Assembly (NCBI GenBank): GCA_030625815.1 | Contig: DAOUQF010000008.1 | Span: 1 to 64,000, forward strand | Length of the DNA stretch: 64,000 bases | DNA from: Eubacteriales bacterium | GTDB taxonomy: Bacteria > Bacillota > Clostridia > Tissierellales > GPF-1 | Direction of reading: 5' to 3' | In this document: piece by piece, positions 51,427-60,520 of the stretch | How the letters are laid out: each line of letters begins with the position of its first letter | How positions within the stretch are numbered: position 1 is the first letter of the stretch | Made by a program: the position numbers and the translations under genes | The notes under the pieces: model-generated | Databases searched by the model: none | What the model was told of the DNA's origin: nothing | What the model saw: the letters and a program-made list of their open reading frames with translations, nothing else

Positions 51427-52308
51427 ATGAAAGAAAACAAACAACCGGTTGATCCGTTTACGGAAGCCACCAAGAACTCATCTGCATTATTCAAACTTTA
51501 CATCATTGTATTTATTATCGTCATTATTAGTGAACTGATTGGAATCAAAAAATTTGCGGTTGGACCGGGTTCGGTTGTACTTTTGCCTATGCTTTATGCC
51601 GTTATTATTGGCCTTGTAATTACTCCAGGTATTTTAGGGAAGTACATTCAATCGTTGAAATCTTTAGTGTCTGAAGAGGTAATGGAAATTGCAGGCATTA
51701 TGGTTATGCTCTCGTTGCTTCCTTTGGGGGTAAAATATGGAACCTTGGTGGGACCGAATATCGTCAAGGTTGTGCAAGCGGGGCCGGCGTTCTTGCTCCA
51801 AGAACTTGGCAATCTCGGAACCGTCTTTATTGGATTGCCATTGGCGATGGCGTTGGGATTGAAACGTGAAGCCATTGGCGCAACAGTGAGTATTTGTCGT
51901 GAACCGACCCTTGGAGTCATCGGCGAGCGATACGGCATCAACTCGCCGGAGGGAACCGGTGTATTGGGTACCTATATGATGGGTACTGTTTTGGGAACTA
52001 TTTTCTTTGGTTTGTTGGGTTCCTTTGCAGTGAACACGGGAATTCATCCATACGCTTTGGCGATGGCTTCCGGCATGGGCAGTGGTTCCATGATGACGGC
52101 TGCTTCTTCTTCTTTGGCTGAAACGGTGCCGGCAATGCGAGATACCATTCTTGCCTATGCGGCAACCAGTAATATGTTGACGGGTGTAACCGGACTTTAT
52201 AGTGTGGTTTTCCTTGCACTTCCATTGTCCAATTGGTTGTATAAGAAATGGGAACCAATATTTGACCGCAGAGAAAAAGCGAAAGGGAGTGTAAACGATG
52301 TTAAGTAG
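51427..52308 (+). CDS. DUF3100-family membrane protein
   Basis: A 293-residue protein with about nine hydrophobic segments. It matches the DUF3100 family as I recall it ('GPGSVVLLPMLYAVIIGLVI' near residue 43, 'ASGMGSGSMMTAASSSLAET' near 222). Its likely role is transport, but no substrate is established to my knowledge. ATG 51427 has AAAGGAG 7 nt upstream; ATGs at 51424 and 51394 are alternatives. The end overlaps the next gene by 11 bp, so the two membrane proteins are probably made in equal amounts as one complex. Confidence 0.72.
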   Translation: MKENKQPVDPFTEATKNSSALFKLYIIVFIIVIISELIGIKKFAVGPGSVVLLPMLYAVIIGLVITPGILGKYIQSLKSLVSEEVMEIAGIMVMLSLLPLGVKYGTLVGPNIVKVVQAGPAFLLQELGNLGTVFIGLPLAMALGLKREAIGATVSICREPTLGVIGERYGINSPEGTGVLGTYMMGTVLGTIFFGLLGSFAVNTGIHPYALAMASGMGSGSMMTAASSSLAETVPAMRDTILAYAATSNMLTGVTGLYSVVFLALPLSNWLYKKWEPIFDRREKAKGSVNDVK

Positions 52309-52771
52309 AACGATTAATCAATCAAAAATGATGTTGGTGATCGGAATGATGATTCTGGTGGGTCAAAAGATTTCACATCTGATTACACAGAAACCCTTGG
52401 TTCCATTGGGCCAATCTTTCCTTGGAATACTTACAGTGCTTGTTATTTGCGTAGTGGCTTTGAAATTGAAAGAGGCGTTTCCGAAAGTGAAATTCCCTGC
52501 TTTTGCATGGGCGACAATGATTGCATTGATTCTTAGTATGCCGTTTATGCCAACATCGAAATTTTTCTTGCAGTATACAGGAAGTGTTGATTTCTTGGCG
52601 ACAACGACTCCGATTCTTGCCTTTGCCGGTATTTCGGTAGGGACGAAATTGACGCAATTGAAGAAAATCAGTTGGAAGCTTGTTATTATCGCGATGGTTG
52701 TATTTATCGGAACCTATTTTGGTTCGGCTTTGGTTGCACAATTTGTCTTGAAGATGCAAGGCATCATCTAG
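52298..52771 (+). CDS. Small membrane partner of the DUF3100 protein
   Basis: A 157-residue protein with four to five hydrophobic segments ('LGILTVLVICVVALKL', 'AWATMIALILSMPFM', 'LVIIAMVVFIGTYFGSALVA'). I recognise no named family. It starts inside the end of the DUF3100 gene (ATG 52298) and is followed by a terminator-like hairpin before the amidohydrolase. The overlap and matched topology suggest a two-subunit carrier. Confidence 0.7.
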   Translation: MLSRTINQSKMMLVIGMMILVGQKISHLITQKPLVPLGQSFLGILTVLVICVVALKLKEAFPKVKFPAFAWATMIALILSMPFMPTSKFFLQYTGSVDFLATTTPILAFAGISVGTKLTQLKKISWKLVIIAMVVFIGTYFGSALVAQFVLKMQGII

Positions 52772-52810
52772 GTGATATTGGAAGTTTGAATTTAGAAAGT
52801 TGCAGTGACA

Positions 52811-52852
52811 GGGCAACCTCTCCGTTATCAGGTGATAGGTTGCTCTTTTTTT
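52811..52852 (+). terminator. Hairpin between the transporter genes and the amidohydrolase
   Basis: GGGCAACCT (52811-52819) pairs with AGGTTGCTC (52837-52845), then seven T residues. It would reduce but not necessarily abolish transcription into the M20 gene that starts 29 bp later. Confidence 0.7.
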
Positions 52853-52880
52853 GCAAAGATTGGAAAATAGGAGGTGCCCA

Positions 52881-54191
52881 ATGGAAAAGCAAGCATTGAA
52901 AGAGAAAATCTGTGGGATCATTGATTTGCACCGGAACGAAATTATTGAAGCGGGTCAATCGATTTATGATCATCCGCAACTGGGATACAAAGAAGAATAC
53001 GCAACGGAAGTTATGACAAAAGCATTTCGGCAACTGGGGTTGGAGGTCGAAGAGAATATTGCGGTAACCGGATGTCGTGCGCGAAGCAAGTCGGAAAAGG
53101 AGGGGCCACGCATTGCTGTTCTTGGGGAATTGGATGCAATTATTTGCAGCGAACACCCCGATGCAGATCCAAATACGGGTGCGATCCATGCCTGCGGCCA
53201 TAATATTCAAGCCGCGGCCATGCTGGGTGTTGCCATCGGGTTGGTAAAATCCGGTGCGATGGAAGAGCTGGATGGTGCCGTTGATTTTATGGCGGTTCCG
53301 GCAGAAGAATATGTCGAACTGGAATTTCGGGATCGTTTGCGAAAAACAGGGAAGATTCGCTATTTTGGCGGCAAGCAGGAATTGATTCATAAGGGATATT
53401 TTGACGAAGTGGATATCAGCATGATGATTCATGCTTTGAATCTGCAGGGGAAATCGATATTGACGAGCGGGAAGGGCAATGGATTCATCGGGAAAAAGGT
53501 GAAGTTCATTGGAAAGGAAGCTCATGCGGGCGGAGCGCCGCAGGATGGGATCAATGCATTGAATGCGGCTATGTTGGCATTGAATAATATCCATGCGCAA
53601 CGAGAGACCTTTCCGGAAAGCGAACGAATTCGCGTGCATCCGATCATTACAAAGGGCGGGGATATTGTAAATGTGGTTCCGGCTGATGTGCGCATGGAGC
53701 TGTATGTGCGAGGTCGAACGATTCCGGGCATTGTTAAAGCCAATGAAAAGGTGAATCGATCCTTGAAAGCGGGAGCGATGGCAATTGGCGCCGAGGTTGA
53801 AATTGAAGAAATTCCGGGATACTTGCCATTATTGACAGAGGACCACTTAGACTCGGTTTTTTACGAGAATGCCGCGGAATTGGTTGGCCGTGATGCCATC
53901 GTGACGGGCGGAGATTTTACAGGTTCTTTTGATTTTGGCGATGTATCGCATCTGATGCCGTCGTTGCATCCATTTGTCGCGGGGGTAACGGGAGATTTGC
54001 ATACCCGTGAATTTACCAATACGGATCCGGAATTGGCGTATATTGTGTCGGCGAAGGCGATGGCTATGACGATTGTGGATTTGCTCTATGGTGGAGCGGA
54101 ACAGGCGAAACAAATTATCAAAGAGTTTAAACCGAAAATGACGAAAACGGAGTATCTGGCTTATTTAGAAAGTGTTTCTGGAATGGTATAG
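52881..54191 (+). CDS. M20-family amidohydrolase (AbgB-like)
   Basis: A 436-residue metal-dependent aminoacylase/carboxypeptidase-like enzyme. Near residue 100, 'IHACGHNIQAAAMLGVAIGL' holds the first metal-site residues in the AbgB-type form. 'VPAEEY' near 150 holds the catalytic glutamates, and 'GKEAHAGGAPQDGINALNAA' near 215 is the dimerisation/lid region. It hydrolyses N-acyl- or aminobenzoyl-type amide bonds to free amino acids. ATG 52881 follows AGGAGG. With the DUF3100 pair it forms an apparent uptake and hydrolysis module. Substrate unknown. Confidence 0.85.
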   Translation: MEKQALKEKICGIIDLHRNEIIEAGQSIYDHPQLGYKEEYATEVMTKAFRQLGLEVEENIAVTGCRARSKSEKEGPRIAVLGELDAIICSEHPDADPNTGAIHACGHNIQAAAMLGVAIGLVKSGAMEELDGAVDFMAVPAEEYVELEFRDRLRKTGKIRYFGGKQELIHKGYFDEVDISMMIHALNLQGKSILTSGKGNGFIGKKVKFIGKEAHAGGAPQDGINALNAAMLALNNIHAQRETFPESERIRVHPIITKGGDIVNVVPADVRMELYVRGRTIPGIVKANEKVNRSLKAGAMAIGAEVEIEEIPGYLPLLTEDHLDSVFYENAAELVGRDAIVTGGDFTGSFDFGDVSHLMPSLHPFVAGVTGDLHTREFTNTDPELAYIVSAKAMAMTIVDLLYGGAEQAKQIIKEFKPKMTKTEYLAYLESVSGMV

Positions 54192-54194
54192 GAC

Positions 54195-54232
54195 AAAAAA
54201 TCACCCGATCTATTATGATCGGGTGATTTTTT
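54195..54232. terminator. Bidirectional terminator
   Basis: A 16-bp perfect stem AAAAAATCACCCGATC (54195-54210) with 54217-54232 and a 6-nt loop. It ends the amidohydrolase and the convergent HD gene. Confidence 0.9.
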
Positions 54233-54795
54233 TATCCCAATAAACTGGTTCCTTCTGCTTGCAGCATCGCTTCATGTTCTTTTAAGCCGCTTACAATGGT
54301 GTCGATGTGGTCAGCAAATTCGATGTTCATCTCTTCCATGGAGTTGATCAGTTCTTCGCGATTAACCGCACGGGCGAAGGCTTTGTCCTTCATTTTTTTC
54401 TTCACGGATTTTGCTTTCAAGCCTTCGAGTTTTGTGGGACGCATCAGCGCGACTGCGATAACAAAGCTTGCCATCTCATCAACAGCATGCAGGGCTTTTC
54501 GTTCCATCAAATCGCGCGGAACATCGGGATTCAAGCCATGAGACAAAATCGTATCAATAAAGATTGGATCAAAATCGGTGTCCGCCAGCAATTCGGGTGC
54601 CTTGGCGGGATGCACTTCCGGGTATTCCTCGAAATCGATGTCATGAAGCAAGCCCAGCATGCCCCATCGATTTTCATCCTCGCCGAATTTTTTTGCATAG
54701 GCGATCATGGCGGCTTCCACCGCAAGCGAGTGGCGGTAAATTCGGTCCGTTTTCACATGTTTTTTCAAAAGTGCGACTGCTTCTTTTCGATTCAT
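54232..54795 (-). CDS. HD-domain hydrolase
   Basis: A 187-residue HD-superfamily phosphohydrolase. 'YRHSLAVEAAMIAYAKKFGE' gives the first histidine and 'LGLLHDIDFEEYPEVH' the His-Asp pair, with 'DTILSHGLNPDVPRDLMER' and 'ALHAVDEMASFVIAVALM' providing later ligands. Probably acts on a nucleotide or phosphate ester. AGGAGGGG precedes the ATG at 54795. Substrate unknown. The stretch 54796-54983 has a leftward TATAAT-like box but no other gene. Confidence 0.88.
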   Translation of the reverse strand: MNRKEAVALLKKHVKTDRIYRHSLAVEAAMIAYAKKFGEDENRWGMLGLLHDIDFEEYPEVHPAKAPELLADTDFDPIFIDTILSHGLNPDVPRDLMERKALHAVDEMASFVIAVALMRPTKLEGLKAKSVKKKMKDKAFARAVNREELINSMEEMNIEFADHIDTIVSGLKEHEAMLQAEGTSLLG

Positions 54796-54983
54796 AGTAC
54801 CCCTCCTAAACTCGATTTGTTTGAATGTTTTGTTTTCTATTATAGCATAGTTTATCGAGTTGTTTGCGCGGTTTATCCATATAAAACTACCTGCGATTTC
54901 CTTTCAGGCCATGCACGATTGCCGTTGCAGCAAGAGCGGCACGATTATTTATTAAACTTCGAGTAAAATGCGATAGAATTCAT

Positions 54984-55031
54984 AAGAAACCCTCCCGGTT
55001 TGTGAACGATCACAAGGCGGGAGGGTTTCTT
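54984..55031. terminator. Strong bidirectional hairpin
   Basis: A 14-bp perfect stem AAGAAACCCTCCCG (54984-54997) with 55018-55031 and a 20-nt loop that can itself pair (TTGTG with CACAA). It terminates the leftward PTS IIC-like gene. Confidence 0.8.
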
Positions 55032-55043
55032 ATATCATGGGGT

Positions 55044-56078
55044 TTATGATAACTCAAGTTTCAAATCATTCTGTTTGATCGCGCTGGTATTTCGTAAAAA
55101 TTTCGCGATGAGCAGCGTAAGGGTGATCGGTAAAACAAAGTGAAGCAAAAGGATGGAACCATAGAGGTCGACTCCGCCCCTTCCAACGGCTTCCATGGCT
55201 TCGATGGTGCCGAATTGTCCGACCAATCCACTCGTACCCATGCCGGATCCGATGGGGGTGTTTTCCATTTTGAAGATCGTTGTGGAAATCGGACCCAAGA
55301 TCGCCGAGGCAATAATGGATGGAATCCAGATTTTCCAGTTTCGAACGATATTGGGTATCTGCAGCATGGAGGTTCCCAAGCCCTGGGCGAAGATTCCGTT
55401 CCAGCCGTTTTCCTGAAAGCCGATCACCGCAAACCCAACCATCTGGCAGCAGCATCCGACTGTAGCGGCACCGGCGGCTAGTCCGTTGAGTCCCAGCATA
55501 ATGCCGATGGCCGCGCTGCTGATGGGAAGGGTCAGGGCGATGCCCATTAAGACGGAGATGAGGATGCCCATGGGGATGGGCTGTAATTCTGTGGCATAGA
55601 CAATCATTGCTCCAAAACTTGTCATAAAGGCGTTGATCGCGGGACCAACCAGGGTTCCGATAAGGGAACCGACAAGAATAGTCACCGATGGGGTGATGAT
55701 AATATCCAGTTTGGTTTCTTTTGAAATCAATTTTCCACATTCTGTACCCACAAGGCTGGCAAGAAAAGCGCCAACAGGGCCACCTAAGGCGGCGCCTGCT
55801 GCACCGGGGATAATGGATGCGAAGAGCACAAGGGGCGGCGCCTGAAGTCCATAAGCGACGGCAACTGCGATGGCAGGTCCGGTCATGGCTTTTGCCAAGG
55901 GCCAAAGGGTTTCGGATAAAAAAGGAATTCCCAACTTGATCCCGATCATATTCAGGATGCTGCCCACGATCAGAGAGGCAAAGAGTCCGTATGCCATAAA
56001 TCCGAGGGCATCGATCAAATACCGTTTTACACTGATTTCCACGTTCTTTTTGATTAAAAAAGCTTTTAATTTTTCCAA
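55044..56078 (-). CDS. Stand-alone PTS IIC-like membrane protein (PTS_EIIC_2 type)
   Basis: A 344-residue membrane protein with about ten hydrophobic segments. It has the glycine- and alanine-rich pattern of PTS_EIIC_2 proteins ('MAYGLFASLIVGSILNMIGI', 'SIIPGAAGAALGGPVGAFLA', 'SGMGTSGLVGQFGTIEAM'). No IIA, IIB or kinase domain is fused or adjacent, so it may be a solute carrier that does not phosphorylate its substrate. Substrate unknown. Confidence 0.8.
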   Translation of the reverse strand: MEKLKAFLIKKNVEISVKRYLIDALGFMAYGLFASLIVGSILNMIGIKLGIPFLSETLWPLAKAMTGPAIAVAVAYGLQAPPLVLFASIIPGAAGAALGGPVGAFLASLVGTECGKLISKETKLDIIITPSVTILVGSLIGTLVGPAINAFMTSFGAMIVYATELQPIPMGILISVLMGIALTLPISSAAIGIMLGLNGLAAGAATVGCCCQMVGFAVIGFQENGWNGIFAQGLGTSMLQIPNIVRNWKIWIPSIIASAILGPISTTIFKMENTPIGSGMGTSGLVGQFGTIEAMEAVGRGGVDLYGSILLLHFVLPITLTLLIAKFLRNTSAIKQNDLKLELS

Positions 56079-56244
56079 AATTTCTCTCTCATCCTTTCAA
56101 ACCCAACATAAACCGAATAAATATTCTGAATTGCTTATGATTATAACACAGGTTTGTGATTCTTAGAAGATGCAAGATTGAAATTGGCATTTATCCAAAT
56201 GGGTAAAAAAGAAATAGGAGCAGGAATAAGAAGGAGGCGATCGG

Positions 56245-57102
56245 ATGAACGCAGAAATCGAGAAAATCAGTTCAACGTCAAAAACGGCATTGATTACCCT
56301 TTATGCCCATAGCCTGGAGAGTCAAGATAAAAATCCAGTGCTGGTGGATGAAGCGGCGGTGCGAATGACAGATGCGCTCAGTCCGATCTTGGCGAAATCG
56401 GACTCGCGATTGCTTCGGAATTTGTCTCGAGGGAAGATGAGCCGGGCATTGCAGGTGCATATTGCTTTGCGGGCCAAGAAGTATGATGAAGTCGCAGAAG
56501 ATTTTATTGAAAAACATCCGGATGGCATTGTCGTAAACCTTGGCTGTGGATTTGATTCCCGGTATTATCGCCTCAAGAAAAAACCCTTTCTATTTATTGA
56601 TTTGGACTTGCCGGAAATGATCAGCATCAAAAAGGGCGTATTCACGGAAACCGAGTCCTATCGATTGATTGGACAGTCGATCTTCAATCGAGCCTGGCTG
56701 GAGCAATTGAAGTCCTATGATAGTCCGGTGCTATTTTTAGCGGAGGGGCTGTTTATGTATTTGCATCCCGAGGAGTTGATTCCTTGGTTGAAGGAAACGG
56801 CCGAAGGATTTTCGGGTTCTGAGTTGGTTTTTGAGACCGTTGCAGAGAAGTATACCCGAGGATTCAATAAAAAAATGGTGGAATTCAAACTGCGACGGGA
56901 GATCGGGGTGGAGGGGGATGTCGGCTATCATTTTGGGTTATCCGACAGTCGGGATCTTGAGAAGCTCTCCGATCATTTTCAATGGATTGAGGATTGGTCG
57001 TATTTCGACGATAAGAATCCCAAGATTCATTGGATGAACTGGATGGGAAAGGTGCATTATTTTAAATATGTGCAGTGGACGGTGTTTTATCGTATCAAAT
57101 AG
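56245..57102 (+). CDS. Leucine-carboxyl/TcmP-like O-methyltransferase
   Basis: A 285-residue SAM methyltransferase of the LCM family (Pfam LCM, includes polyketide methyltransferases such as TcmP). 'VVNLGCGFDSRYYRL' near residue 95 is motif I, 'PFLFIDLDLPEMISIKKGV' motif II, and 'PVLFLAEGLFMYLHPEELIP' near 160 the characteristic 'AEGLxMYL'. Substrate unknown; no biosynthetic cluster is adjacent. GAAGGAGG precedes the ATG. Confidence 0.88.
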   Translation: MNAEIEKISSTSKTALITLYAHSLESQDKNPVLVDEAAVRMTDALSPILAKSDSRLLRNLSRGKMSRALQVHIALRAKKYDEVAEDFIEKHPDGIVVNLGCGFDSRYYRLKKKPFLFIDLDLPEMISIKKGVFTETESYRLIGQSIFNRAWLEQLKSYDSPVLFLAEGLFMYLHPEELIPWLKETAEGFSGSELVFETVAEKYTRGFNKKMVEFKLRREIGVEGDVGYHFGLSDSRDLEKLSDHFQWIEDWSYFDDKNPKIHWMNWMGKVHYFKYVQWTVFYRIK

Positions 57103-57193
57103 AAACCTTCATTGAGAATTCACGGGAATTGTGATAGGATACAAAACGATGAATAAACTTGCATATTGAGTTGAAGTAATGGAGGAATAAAAA

Positions 57194-57532
57194 ATGAGTT
57201 TACCAAATTGTCCGAAGTGCAGTTCGGAATATACCTATGAAGATGGAAACCTATTGGTTTGTCCAGAGTGCGGCCATGAATGGTCAGCGCTTGCAGTGGA
57301 AGCTGAGGAAGAGGCTGGAAAAGTCTATCGTGATTCCAACGGCAATGTTTTGCAGGATGGAGATACGGTTGTGTTGATTAAAGATCTGAAGGTGAAAGGT
57401 TCATCTTCCGCATTGAAAAAAGGAACCAAGGTCAAGAATATTCGCTTGGTGGAAGGCGATCATGATATCGATTGTAAGATCGATGGATTTGGCGCTATGA
57501 AATTGAAATCGGAATTTGTAAAAAAGATTTAG
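57194..57532 (+). CDS. yjdM: YjdM/PhnA-family zinc-ribbon protein
   Basis: A 112-residue protein. An N-terminal zinc ribbon ('[20 protein letters not shown]' with a final 'CGHEW') is followed by a beta-rich PhnA domain ('[20 protein letters not shown]'). Historically linked to phosphonate use, but function is unsettled. GGAGG precedes the ATG. A GAAA-loop hairpin terminator follows. Confidence 0.9.
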   Translation: MSLPNCPKCSSEYTYEDGNLLVCPECGHEWSALAVEAEEEAGKVYRDSNGNVLQDGDTVVLIKDLKVKGSSSALKKGTKVKNIRLVEGDHDIDCKIDGFGAMKLKSEFVKKI

Positions 57533-57538
57533 TGAGAT

Positions 57539-57566
57539 GGGTGCTGAGAAATCAGCTCCTTTTTTG
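57539..57566 (+). terminator. Terminator after yjdM
   Basis: GGGTGCTGA (57539-57547), GAAA loop, TCAGCTCC (57552-57559) with one mismatch, then six T residues. Confidence 0.65.
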
Positions 57567-57635
57567 TTGGGAAGAATTGGGTACGTACTAGATAGGAACG
57601 GAACCCAGAAATTCGCATAGGAGAGGAGTGGGTGT

Positions 57636-58517
57636 ATGGAAGAAAGAAAAGTGATTGATCCGGAAATTATGAAACGATTAGTGCAGGAACAGCGGGACGA
57701 AATTACAGCCCATCATATTTATTTAGACATCGCTGAACTTGTAAAGGAAGAGGAAAACAAAAAAATTATTCAATGGATTGCTGTCAATGAGAAAAAACAC
57801 TATGAATGGCTGAAGATCCTGACGGGCAGAGATGTGAAACAGAATCGGTGGAAACGAATCTTGTACGTCTGGGTAATTCGAATCTTTGGATTGACCTTTG
57901 GGATCAAGCTACTGGAAAAAGATGAGATACGAGAGATGCAGGACTTTAAGGAGTTGGGTGAAGTATTTCCTGGATTTGATGAGATCTTATTGAACGGAGA
58001 ACGGCGGGAGCAGGAACTGATCGATATGATCGATGAAGAAAGGTTGCGCTATATGGGTTCCGTGGTGCTGGGTCTCAATGACGCATTGATTGAATTGACC
58101 GGGGCGTTGGCGGGATATACCTTTGCCTTTCAGAATACAAAATTGATTGCGGTTACCGGTTTGATTACAGGAATCAGCGGTTCTCTTTCCATGATCGCCA
58201 GTCAATACCTTTCCTCCCGTCATGAGGGTGGACGTGATGCGGTTAAATCCATGCTCTATACGGGGTCGGCCTTTGTGATTACGGTTATTGCCATGGTGTC
58301 GCCATTTTTCTTGATTCAAAATCCTTTTATTAGCCTGATGGTTACCTTCAGCGTCGCGATCTTTATTATTATGATCTTTAATTATTATATTTCGATTGCC
58401 AAGGGATATTCCTTTCGAAAACGTTTTTTTGAAATGGCAGCCATTTCCTTGGGCGTTGCGGGGATTTCATTCTTGATTGGCGTTTTTATCAAACGCTATA
58501 TTGGCCTCGATATTTAA
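57636..58517 (+). CDS. Ferritin-like/VIT1-CCC1 iron transporter, copy 1
   Basis: A 293-residue fusion protein. Residues 10-55 look like a ferritin-like domain with 'RDEITAHHIYLDIAEL' and the ExxH of 'AVNEKKHYEW'. The C-terminal 150 residues form the VIT1/CCC1 domain ('GSVVLGLNDALIELTGALAG', 'ISGSLSMIASQYLSSR') with five membrane helices. This build recalls MbfA, a membrane-bound ferritin that exports or sequesters iron (or manganese). A paralogue of identical length lies 1.1 kb downstream. Confidence 0.88.
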   Translation: MEERKVIDPEIMKRLVQEQRDEITAHHIYLDIAELVKEEENKKIIQWIAVNEKKHYEWLKILTGRDVKQNRWKRILYVWVIRIFGLTFGIKLLEKDEIREMQDFKELGEVFPGFDEILLNGERREQELIDMIDEERLRYMGSVVLGLNDALIELTGALAGYTFAFQNTKLIAVTGLITGISGSLSMIASQYLSSRHEGGRDAVKSMLYTGSAFVITVIAMVSPFFLIQNPFISLMVTFSVAIFIIMIFNYYISIAKGYSFRKRFFEMAAISLGVAGISFLIGVFIKRYIGLDI

Positions 58518-58534
58518 GCGAGTTATATGACTTG

Positions 58535-58560
58535 GAACCCAGTCGAAAGACTGGGTTCTT
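58535..58560 (+). terminator. Hairpin after VIT copy 1
   Basis: A 10-bp perfect stem GAACCCAGTC (58535-58544), GAAA tetraloop, GACTGGGTTC (58549-58558), with a short T-stretch only. Weak terminator or RNA-stability hairpin. Confidence 0.55.
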
Positions 58561-58630
58561 GCATGCTACGGATTTCTTGCATTTAGGGGTATGAAAATAA
58601 AGTGGAATCGATTCAGATTGGAGGAATTGG

Positions 58631-59623
58631 ATGAAGGCAATTATAGCAAGTAAATATGGCCCTCCTGAGGTTTTGAAATTGCAGGAAGTGGAAAAACCAG
58701 CTATCAAAAAGGGTGAATTGCTGATCCGCGTGCATGCGACGACGGTAACGGCGGGAGATTGTGAAATTCGTCGGTTCGAAATGCCGATTCTCTTGTGGCT
58801 GCCCCTGCGGATTTATATGGGGGTTCTCAAGCCGAAATGGATTTTGGGGACGGAAGTGGCTGGCGTGATTGAGGCCGTTGGAGAAGGATGTTCGCGATTT
58901 CAAGTGGGGGATCCGGTAACGGCATTTATGGGGTTTCATTTTGGCGCCTATGCGGAGTTTGTGAGTCTCCCTGAGAAGGGGATGATCGTCAAGAAGCCGG
59001 ATGGCATGAGTTTCGAAGAAGCGGCTGTGATTCATATTGGAGGATTGAACGCCTTGGGATTTTTGAGAAAGGCAGGCATCAAGAAGGGAGATCGCGTCTT
59101 GATTTACGGTGCATCGGGAAGCATTGGAACCTTTGCGGTGCAATTGGCGAAGATTCTCGGTGCCGAGGTTACCGCGGTTTGCAGCGAAAAGCATAGATCT
59201 GTGATTCAATCCATTGGTGCTGATTTTGTGATCGATTATACAAAGGAAGATTATGCCGCTCAGGACAAGCGCTATGATTGCATTTTTGATACGGTTGGGA
59301 AAGACGGCTTGTTTCACGGCTTGCGAGTCGTAAGGCAGGGGGGCGTTTATGCGCAGGCGAGCCCCAAGTTTTTGCATACGATTCTTGCCCCGTGGATCTC
59401 TTTGTTCGGGAAAAAGAAGGTCTTGTTGACTCCAACGGAGGAGAAAATATCTGATTTGGAGGAGTTGAAAAGATTGATCGAGGCAGGCAAGCTTCGATCG
59501 GTGATGGATCGCGTCTATCCCTTTGAGCAGATGGCGGAAGCGCATCGTTATGTGGAGGAAGGGCATAAGAGAGGGAATGTAGCGGTTGCGGTGCAATCGA
59601 TAGAGACGAAGGGAAAGGCTTGA
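58631..59623 (+). CDS. Zinc-independent NADPH:quinone reductase-like alcohol dehydrogenase
   Basis: A 330-residue medium-chain dehydrogenase/reductase. 'MKAIIASKYGPPEVLKLQEV' is the typical QOR start, and the NAD(P) site is 'VLIYGASGSIGTFAVQLAKI' near residue 155. The zinc-binding cysteine and the structural zinc lobe are absent, as in quinone reductase-like members. Its stop is 12 bp before VIT copy 2, so the two are co-transcribed. Substrate unknown. Confidence 0.88.
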   Translation: MKAIIASKYGPPEVLKLQEVEKPAIKKGELLIRVHATTVTAGDCEIRRFEMPILLWLPLRIYMGVLKPKWILGTEVAGVIEAVGEGCSRFQVGDPVTAFMGFHFGAYAEFVSLPEKGMIVKKPDGMSFEEAAVIHIGGLNALGFLRKAGIKKGDRVLIYGASGSIGTFAVQLAKILGAEVTAVCSEKHRSVIQSIGADFVIDYTKEDYAAQDKRYDCIFDTVGKDGLFHGLRVVRQGGVYAQASPKFLHTILAPWISLFGKKKVLLTPTEEKISDLEELKRLIEAGKLRSVMDRVYPFEQMAEAHRYVEEGHKRGNVAVAVQSIETKGKA

Positions 59624-59635
59624 AAGGAGAAAGAC

Positions 59636-60517
59636 ATGACGGGAATGCAAAAGTTTGATCCGGTGTTATTGGATCGGCTGGCTGCGGAGCAACAGGATGA
59701 GATCACGGCACACTACCTATATCAAGATATTTCGGCTTTTGTGAAAGATGAGGAGAATCGGAAAATTATTGAACAGGTTGCGGCCGATGAATGGAAGCAT
59801 TATGAGCAGCTGAAGGCCTTGACGGGAAAAGAGATGAAACCGCAAAGAATAAAGCGGATCTTTTATTATTGGGTGATTCGGATTTTTGGATTGACCTTTG
59901 GGATTAAGCTCTTGGAAAAAGGAGAGTCTCAAGCCATTAATGAATATGGAGAGGTGGGAGATCAGATCCCGGGGATGGATAAGATTTTGCTGGATGAAGA
60001 ACGGCATGAGCGGGAACTAATCGATATGATCGATGAGGAATGGCTTCATTATATGGGATCCGTTGTCTTGGGATTGAATGATGCCTTGGTGGAATTGACG
60101 GGTGCGCTGGCGGGATACACCTTCGCTTTTCAAAACACGCGGCTGATTGCATTGACGGGATTGATTACAGGGATTAGCGCGTCCTTTTCCATGGCGGCCA
60201 GCGAGTATCTTTCAACCCGTCAAGACGGGGGAGATAATGCGGTCAAGTCATCGATCTATACTGGAGTTGCGTATGTGTTTACCGTAATGTTTTTGGTGCT
60301 TCCCTTTTTGATCCTTGAAAATCCATTTCTTGCTTTGGGATCAACCCTGGCCATTGCCGTGTTGATTATATTTGTATTCAATTACTATATTTCCGTGGCA
60401 AAGGATTATCCGTTCAAGAGACGGTTTTTTGAAATGGCGGCAATTTCACTCGGAGTTGCGGGAATTTCATTTTTGATTGGTGTTTTGATCAAGCAATATA
60501 TTGGCGTCGATATTTAA
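59636..60517 (+). CDS. Ferritin-like/VIT1-CCC1 iron transporter, copy 2
   Basis: A 293-residue paralogue of the protein at 57636, colinear along its whole length: 'QDEITAHYLYQDISAF', 'AADEWKHYEQ', 'GSVVLGLNDALVELTGALAG', 'ISASFSMAASEYLSTRQDGG'. Same domain order, so same likely role in metal efflux or storage. The C-terminal third is the most alike, the ferritin-like part more diverged. AAAGGAG precedes the ATG. Confidence 0.88.
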   Translation: MTGMQKFDPVLLDRLAAEQQDEITAHYLYQDISAFVKDEENRKIIEQVAADEWKHYEQLKALTGKEMKPQRIKRIFYYWVIRIFGLTFGIKLLEKGESQAINEYGEVGDQIPGMDKILLDEERHERELIDMIDEEWLHYMGSVVLGLNDALVELTGALAGYTFAFQNTRLIALTGLITGISASFSMAASEYLSTRQDGGDNAVKSSIYTGVAYVFTVMFLVLPFLILENPFLALGSTLAIAVLIIFVFNYYISVAKDYPFKRRFFEMAAISLGVAGISFLIGVLIKQYIGVDI

Positions 60518-60520
60518 AGA

